Below are positions 11,482 through 14,761 of a stretch of 14,761 nucleotides of DNA, piece by piece. The DNA lies in NCBI GenBank assembly GCA_039798745.1, contig JBDKFK010000035.1, forward strand, positions 1 to 14,761. The letters are read 5' to 3'. The notes under the pieces were generated by a model. The model was given only the letters and a program-made list of their open reading frames with translations. It did no database searches and was not told the DNA's origin. Both the position numbers and the translations under genes were made by a program. Origin of the DNA: JBDKFK01 sp039798745 (GTDB lineage Bacteria > Patescibacteriota > Microgenomatia > UBA1406 > GWC2-37-13). The first letter of the stretch is position 1. Every line of letters starts with the position of its first letter.

Positions 11482-12150
11482 ATGAAAATACGTGCAATAA
11501 CTATTTTTGTCCTAACCTTAGCCATCGTTGTGGCCGTTGCCAATAAACCAGCATTTGCTGATGAAGGCGCCTACGGACAGTATGGCCAGTACCCCACTGC
11601 TTCCCAGACCATCCTTATGGATAAAATGGTCGCTTATGACGTAGCTTCAAAAGGTGCAGTAGAAAATACCGACTATGTCGACAATCTTTCTGTGTCTGAC
11701 TATCATTTTAAACCAAATCAACAGGTTTACTTCAAACTTAAAGTAAAAAATACCTCTGATAACAAGCTCACTGACGTGGTTGTTACCGATACTCTCCCCG
11801 ACTATGTAACCTTTGTAGACGGAGACGGCACCTATAATAAGGACGAAAACTCAGTTACTGTCAAAGCTGGCGATCTTGATGCCAATCAGGAGAAAAATTT
11901 CTATATAACAGCAAAAATTCTGAATCAAGATCAATTACCTTCAGACAAAGGCATCGTATGTATGACCAATAAATCGTCAGTAAATACCGATCAGGGTGCC
12001 ACAGACGGCGATACAGCACAGTTCTGTGTGGAAAAAGAAGTACTTGGCGTGCAGAATGTACCTGCTACAGGACCAGAATTATGGGCTTTTCTCACTGCAA
12101 CTCAGCTTATAGCTCTGGGTGCAGGGTTAAAGCTTAGAAAAATGAGCTAA
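11482..12150 (+). CDS. DUF11-like secreted protein with VPATG sorting-like tail, 222 aa
   Basis: ATG 11482 (MKIRAITIFVLTL) is chosen from the promoter position; the upstream in-frame ATG at 11446 lies within the -35 box. A signal peptide (residues 1-26, cleavage after AFA) is followed by a Gly/Tyr/Gln spacer (AYGQYGQYPTASQ). A beta-rich domain resembling DUF11/SdrD-like repeats comes next (VYFKLKVKNTSDNKLTDVVVTDTLPDYVTFV). The C-terminus is VPATG (193-197), then PELW, a hydrophobic span (AFLTATQLIALGAGLKL) and RKMS, the layout of a sortase-type anchor with V in place of L. Two cysteines (CMTNKS, FCVEKE) could form a disulphide. It is probably displayed on the cell surface. Such proteins are common in Patescibacteria (family knowledge). 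Confidence 0.85.
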   Translation: MKIRAITIFVLTLAIVVAVANKPAFADEGAYGQYGQYPTASQTILMDKMVAYDVASKGAVENTDYVDNLSVSDYHFKPNQQVYFKLKVKNTSDNKLTDVVVTDTLPDYVTFVDGDGTYNKDENSVTVKAGDLDANQEKNFYITAKILNQDQLPSDKGIVCMTNKSSVNTDQGATDGDTAQFCVEKEVLGVQNVPATGPELWAFLTATQLIALGAGLKLRKMS

Positions 12151-12365
12151 ATATCTCCTCTCATATAGCCATTCCCAACAACCCAATCATGCTTCTCTTG
12201 TGGATTAAATGTGTCAGCTCATAAGCTACGCTAAAGGGTTATTGTATATACACTGTGGATAACTATATTTATAGCATTGCAATGCGAACTATATGTTTTT
12301 ATATAATTTAAATTACGTTTTATAGGTTTTTATAGTATAATAAGCATGTCTTAGCCTCAGAATAG
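12151..12365. other. AT-rich intergenic region
   Basis: No gene is seen. A TATAAT at 12336-12341 with a weak -35 could start a short transcript. AGCATGT (12343-12349) and ACATGCT (12383-12389) form an inverted repeat that brackets the -35 of the next promoter and touches its -10. No clear terminator for the DUF11-like gene was found. Confidence 0.35.
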
Positions 12366-12394
12366 TTGAAATATTGAGACGCACATGCTATACT
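12366..12394 (+). promoter_or_regulatory. Sigma70-like promoter of the 12411 gene
   Basis: TTGAAA (12366-12371) and TATACT (12389-12394) are 17 bases apart. Predicted transcription starts near 12401, leaving about 10 nt before ATG 12411 and no room for an SD. Confidence 0.7.
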
Positions 12395-12410
12395 ATAGGA
12401 TAAATAACAC

Positions 12411-14150
12411 ATGAAAAACATTAATACAATCATCATTCTGTGTGTGGCCGGACTTGTATTATTCTGGATGACAAATACTGCTACGCTACAGAATAACTAT
12501 GTAATTGGTCGCAATCGTTTTAATGAAGCTGGTTTAAGAAAACCACGGATACTACGCAACGTTCAGTCATTCTTTACTCTCGCCGATGACCCCAATCCTT
12601 ATACCGCGCTTGATGATCTTCTCAGCACAGATCTACAGAATATGCGCGTTGCATTCCTGCTTGGCTCACCCACACTCGATAGCAAAGAATCGATCCCTTT
12701 CTATGAGGAACTCAATAATGCCATTCGTACCTCTAACAAAGCTAAATTTGAGCAAGTAATCGACAAATATGCAATCGATTTTGTAGTCTATGATCCCCAG
12801 CCGCATGACGCAGATAAACGCAAGCTTGAACAGACAAAAAAAATGTTAGTAGACAGCGATATTATGTCGCTCTACAAAAAATGGGACAGCTTCGCCATAT
12901 ACGATACTGAACGGCCGGTAAAGACACAGGCGTACCTTGCAATCACCTCTACCCTACCCAATATAGGTCCTGCTGTGAATGACACAACCTCAGTTCACTC
13001 TTACGGAGATGTCGGGTACTATGTATCTGACGATACACGGGCTTATGATAAATATTTTCCATTTATAAACTTACTCACCAACACAACGCTTTCAAACGCG
13101 GAGTGGCAGCTCCAGGATGACGGTAAATATCTCTATTTTTCACGCTCACTTAATGCGTACGCTTCGTCATATAATCTATCTAAAAATAAAACACAGGAGC
13201 AGATTGTGTTTAGCAATGGAGACAAGCTTGCCGTAGATGAAGATCTGGTTAAAACCATGATCCATAAAAACGCGTTGATCGCATATTTCAATAAACAGAC
13301 CATTGCACAGCTTTCGACCGCCAAAGTGCCGGTTAAAAACTGTGGCTGGGTAAAAGGTTCGGTAACCTGGTCAAAGAAAGGTGGCGAGCTTGCCGTTACC
13401 TCCAAACAACTGGGTGTCGGATGCTTCAGCTTTGATACTTCAGGTCTTAAAGGCAACCAATCTTATCTGGCACAAATAACGACAGAACACACCGATGGCT
13501 CACCTCTTCGTGTTGAGGTCGAAAACCTTAATACGCATACCTCAGTAGCCAGTACCAACCTCGAGACATCCCCTGCTTATATATCTCTGAGCCCTCACAC
13601 GGAACAGCCTGTACGCTATAGGTTTCACTTTCGTAATGAATCAGATCAGAACTTCAGCTCCTCAAATATACTCAAATCTATTACGATATATGCGTTTCCC
13701 TATAATGAGGTCGAAAGTATTGTTCTTACAAGCAAAACATCTGCTCTTTCCCGGGCACAAACTACGGTATCCAACGAGACACGATCCTTCGGAAGTTATG
13801 AATATATATATACGACAGCCAATCTGCGTGCCCCTTATACCACGCTTGCCTTTATGCAGCCCCATATTCAAACCTGGGGAGCATATATCGTACCAGCCTC
13901 AGAACGTGCCTCATTATTGACATATATTGCGCCATATGTGCGTGGTAAACGTCTTGATAAGCCTATGTTGGTTAATTCGTGGGCCAATGGCTGGACACTT
14001 TCTGCTCAGTCACCTACTACCATAGTGATCTTAAACTGGCCACGCTATGTATTCATAGTACTGGCAGTTCTATTTTGTACAGTAGTAGCTGTGTACTATG
14101 TTATGAGAGTCGTTTCTTACCTAATTAGAGGCATACTGAGATATATCTGA
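12411..14150 (+). CDS. Bitopic membrane protein with large extracytoplasmic domain, 579 aa
   Basis: ATG 12411 lies just behind its promoter. An N-terminal membrane anchor (residues 6-26, TIIILCVAGLVLFWMTNTA) is followed by about 510 extracytoplasmic residues. A C-terminal membrane span (about 546-566, YVFIVLAVLFCTVVAVYYVM) ends with a short basic tail. The first third (KYAIDFVVYDPQ, SLYKKWDSFAIYD) resembles the extracytoplasmic domain of YfhO-like or GT-C membrane glycosyltransferases. The multi-span catalytic part of those enzymes is absent, so this may be a stand-alone accessory or a truncated relative. The middle (residues 310-430) looks beta-rich, like a carbohydrate-binding or jelly-roll domain (SYLAQITTEHTDGSPLRVEVENL). 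The family assignment is tentative. It is transcribed alone. Confidence 0.75.
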   Translation: MKNINTIIILCVAGLVLFWMTNTATLQNNYVIGRNRFNEAGLRKPRILRNVQSFFTLADDPNPYTALDDLLSTDLQNMRVAFLLGSPTLDSKESIPFYEELNNAIRTSNKAKFEQVIDKYAIDFVVYDPQPHDADKRKLEQTKKMLVDSDIMSLYKKWDSFAIYDTERPVKTQAYLAITSTLPNIGPAVNDTTSVHSYGDVGYYVSDDTRAYDKYFPFINLLTNTTLSNAEWQLQDDGKYLYFSRSLNAYASSYNLSKNKTQEQIVFSNGDKLAVDEDLVKTMIHKNALIAYFNKQTIAQLSTAKVPVKNCGWVKGSVTWSKKGGELAVTSKQLGVGCFSFDTSGLKGNQSYLAQITTEHTDGSPLRVEVENLNTHTSVASTNLETSPAYISLSPHTEQPVRYRFHFRNESDQNFSSSNILKSITIYAFPYNEVESIVLTSKTSALSRAQTTVSNETRSFGSYEYIYTTANLRAPYTTLAFMQPHIQTWGAYIVPASERASLLTYIAPYVRGKRLDKPMLVNSWANGWTLSAQSPTTIVILNWPRYVFIVLAVLFCTVVAVYYVMRVVSYLIRGILRYI

Positions 14151-14266
14151 TCAATTAGCTTGATCACTCTCATTTTGTATACTATGGGTTACTTTAGCTC
14201 TCTCCGCCTACATATTCCTGCCTTACATTCTTCGTAACAAAGAGTAAAACTATATACACGATTCGA
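14151..14266. other. AT-rich gap after the 12411 gene
   Basis: No gene or terminator is evident. TATACTATGGGTT at 14178-14190 recurs at 14290-14302. The first copy has only a weak -35 (TTAGCT, 14155-14160). Confidence 0.3.
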
Positions 14267-14295
14267 TTGTTTTTTGAAGCTATTCGTGATATACT
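14267..14295 (+). promoter_or_regulatory. Promoter of the right-edge module
   Basis: TTGTTT (14267-14272) and TATACT (14290-14295) are 17 bases apart. The transcript would begin near 14302 and carry a leader of about 220 nt before ATG 14522, unlike the leaderless genes to the left. Confidence 0.55.
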
Positions 14296-14343
14296 ATGGG
14301 TTGTAAATAGCCTCCCAAAACTATTCATGTGCGGGAGAAAAAA

Positions 14344-14372
14344 ACAACAATGACCAATTGCATGGTTGTTGT
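14344..14372 (+). promoter_or_regulatory. Leader hairpin 1 of the right-edge module
   Basis: ACAACAatgACCA pairs with TGGTTGTTGT, with a small bulge. It lies in the 5' leader and has no U-tract. Confidence 0.4.
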
Positions 14373-14428
14373 GTGTTCAGCACCTTTAAAACTCGGGATT
14401 GAACTACACAATAACAATATCGTGCATT

Positions 14429-14486
14429 ATCGGGTATAGATTTGTGGACTTTATATGTCATGAAGTACAGAAACCTATATCCCGAT
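14429..14486 (+). promoter_or_regulatory. Tall leader hairpin 2 of the right-edge module
   Basis: ATCGGGTATA (14429-14438) pairs with TATATCCCGAT (14476-14486) with one bulge. An inner stem TGGACTTTAT (14445-14454) with ATGAAGTACA (14460-14469) caps it. The structure ends 17 nt before the SD. It resembles the tall hairpin at 7881-7933 in architecture and in its ATCGGG arm. Confidence 0.5.
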
Positions 14487-14521
14487 TTTCATGATATTTC
14501 ACGAAAGGAGGTACAAACAGC

Positions 14522-14761
14522 ATGGCACATCCTGTGCTTCATGCCTTAGTGACCGGTTGGAAGCTCTATCGTTGGTATCGTAAGCAAACAAAAAGTACAA
14601 GAAGGAGGCTCACCCACATGAGCAACAGACAGACCGAACTTCTCACTCCGACCATATCTGTGTCGGAGCTGCCCGACCCGCCGCCGGAAATCAACCGCAT
14701 GCCGATCTTTGCCGGAATTGGCGCCCTTGTAGGCGCGTTTCTGGCACTGATCCAGTTTACC
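14522..14761 (+). CDS. Orphan membrane protein, 3' end outside window, two SD-linked starts
   Basis: ATG 14522 follows AAAGGAGG (14504-14511) by ten bases. The frame is open to the window edge (80 codons). A second in-frame ATG at 14618 has its own AAGGAGG (14602-14608), nine bases upstream. The longer form adds 32 residues rich in Arg, Lys, Trp and Tyr (WKLYRWYRKQTKSTRRR). The shared part is Pro-rich (SVSELPDPPPEINRM) and leads into a hydrophobic segment (PIFAGIGALVGAFLALIQF), probably transmembrane. Composition and SD strength match the left block, not the intervening core genes. Family unknown. Confidence 0.65.
   Translation, partial: MAHPVLHALVTGWKLYRWYRKQTKSTRRRLTHMSNRQTELLTPTISVSELPDPPPEINRMPIFAGIGALVGAFLALIQFT

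Noticed and set aside
14350..14439. 29-codon open frame in the right-edge leader, possible leader peptide
   Set aside because: There is no SD, it starts in a hairpin arm, and it has no run of regulatory codons. It is best explained by chance.

Overview
The window looks like a bacterial chromosome segment, probably metagenomic. It combines two kinds of DNA. The middle block (about 8065-14150) is AT-richer and carries recognisable housekeeping-type genes: the replicative helicase DnaB, a small metallo-beta-lactamase-fold hydrolase, a SpoU/TrmH-type RNA methyltransferase, tRNA-Thr(GGT), and exported or membrane proteins including a DUF11-like surface protein with a VPATG sorting-like tail. Small size, tight packing, starts without Shine-Dalgarno (SD) sites and promoters placed 4-10 nt before the ATG suggest a Patescibacteria/CPR lineage such as Microgenomates or Saccharibacteria. 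That placement is inference.

The left block (1-7766) and the right edge (from about 14300) read differently. They are GC-richer, none of their proteins belongs to a family I recognise, and nearly every gene has a strong AGGAGG-type SD. They form short modules: (1) a partial acidic protein ending at 526; (2) three soluble orphans, 1006-2506, the third with a frameshift; (3) a three-gene membrane module, 2871-4402; (4) two overlapping genes, 4669-5404; (5) a minus-strand operon, 7766 to 5717, whose three proteins appear to share one repeated alpha/beta domain; (6) a further gene entering the right edge at 14522. Strong hairpins or terminators close the plus-strand modules.

The most striking non-coding signal is an element seen three times, in the gaps before modules 2, 3 and 4. 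TCTCTCGAT is followed by a hairpin whose sequence differs in every copy, and about 105-120 nt later comes the inverted partner ATCGAGAGA. In two copies that partner lies inside a second stem, a pseudoknot-like arrangement. Modules 5 and 6 instead have long leaders with tall hairpins behind good sigma70-like promoters. Together these suggest an undescribed multi-module accessory system with its own regulatory RNA or DNA sites, spread around core genes. Its function cannot be read from the sequence: I see no capsid, integrase, transposase, relaxase, nuclease or toxin motif.

The middle block has its own logic. The hydrolase and dnaB run leftward as a pair. The methyltransferase gene converges on tRNA-Thr and overlaps it by seven bases. 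The methyltransferase and the DUF11-like gene are divergent, and both appear to be transcribed as leaderless or nearly leaderless mRNAs. Two palindromic dispersed repeats of the GTCATT class sit at 2690-2779 and 10166-10276.
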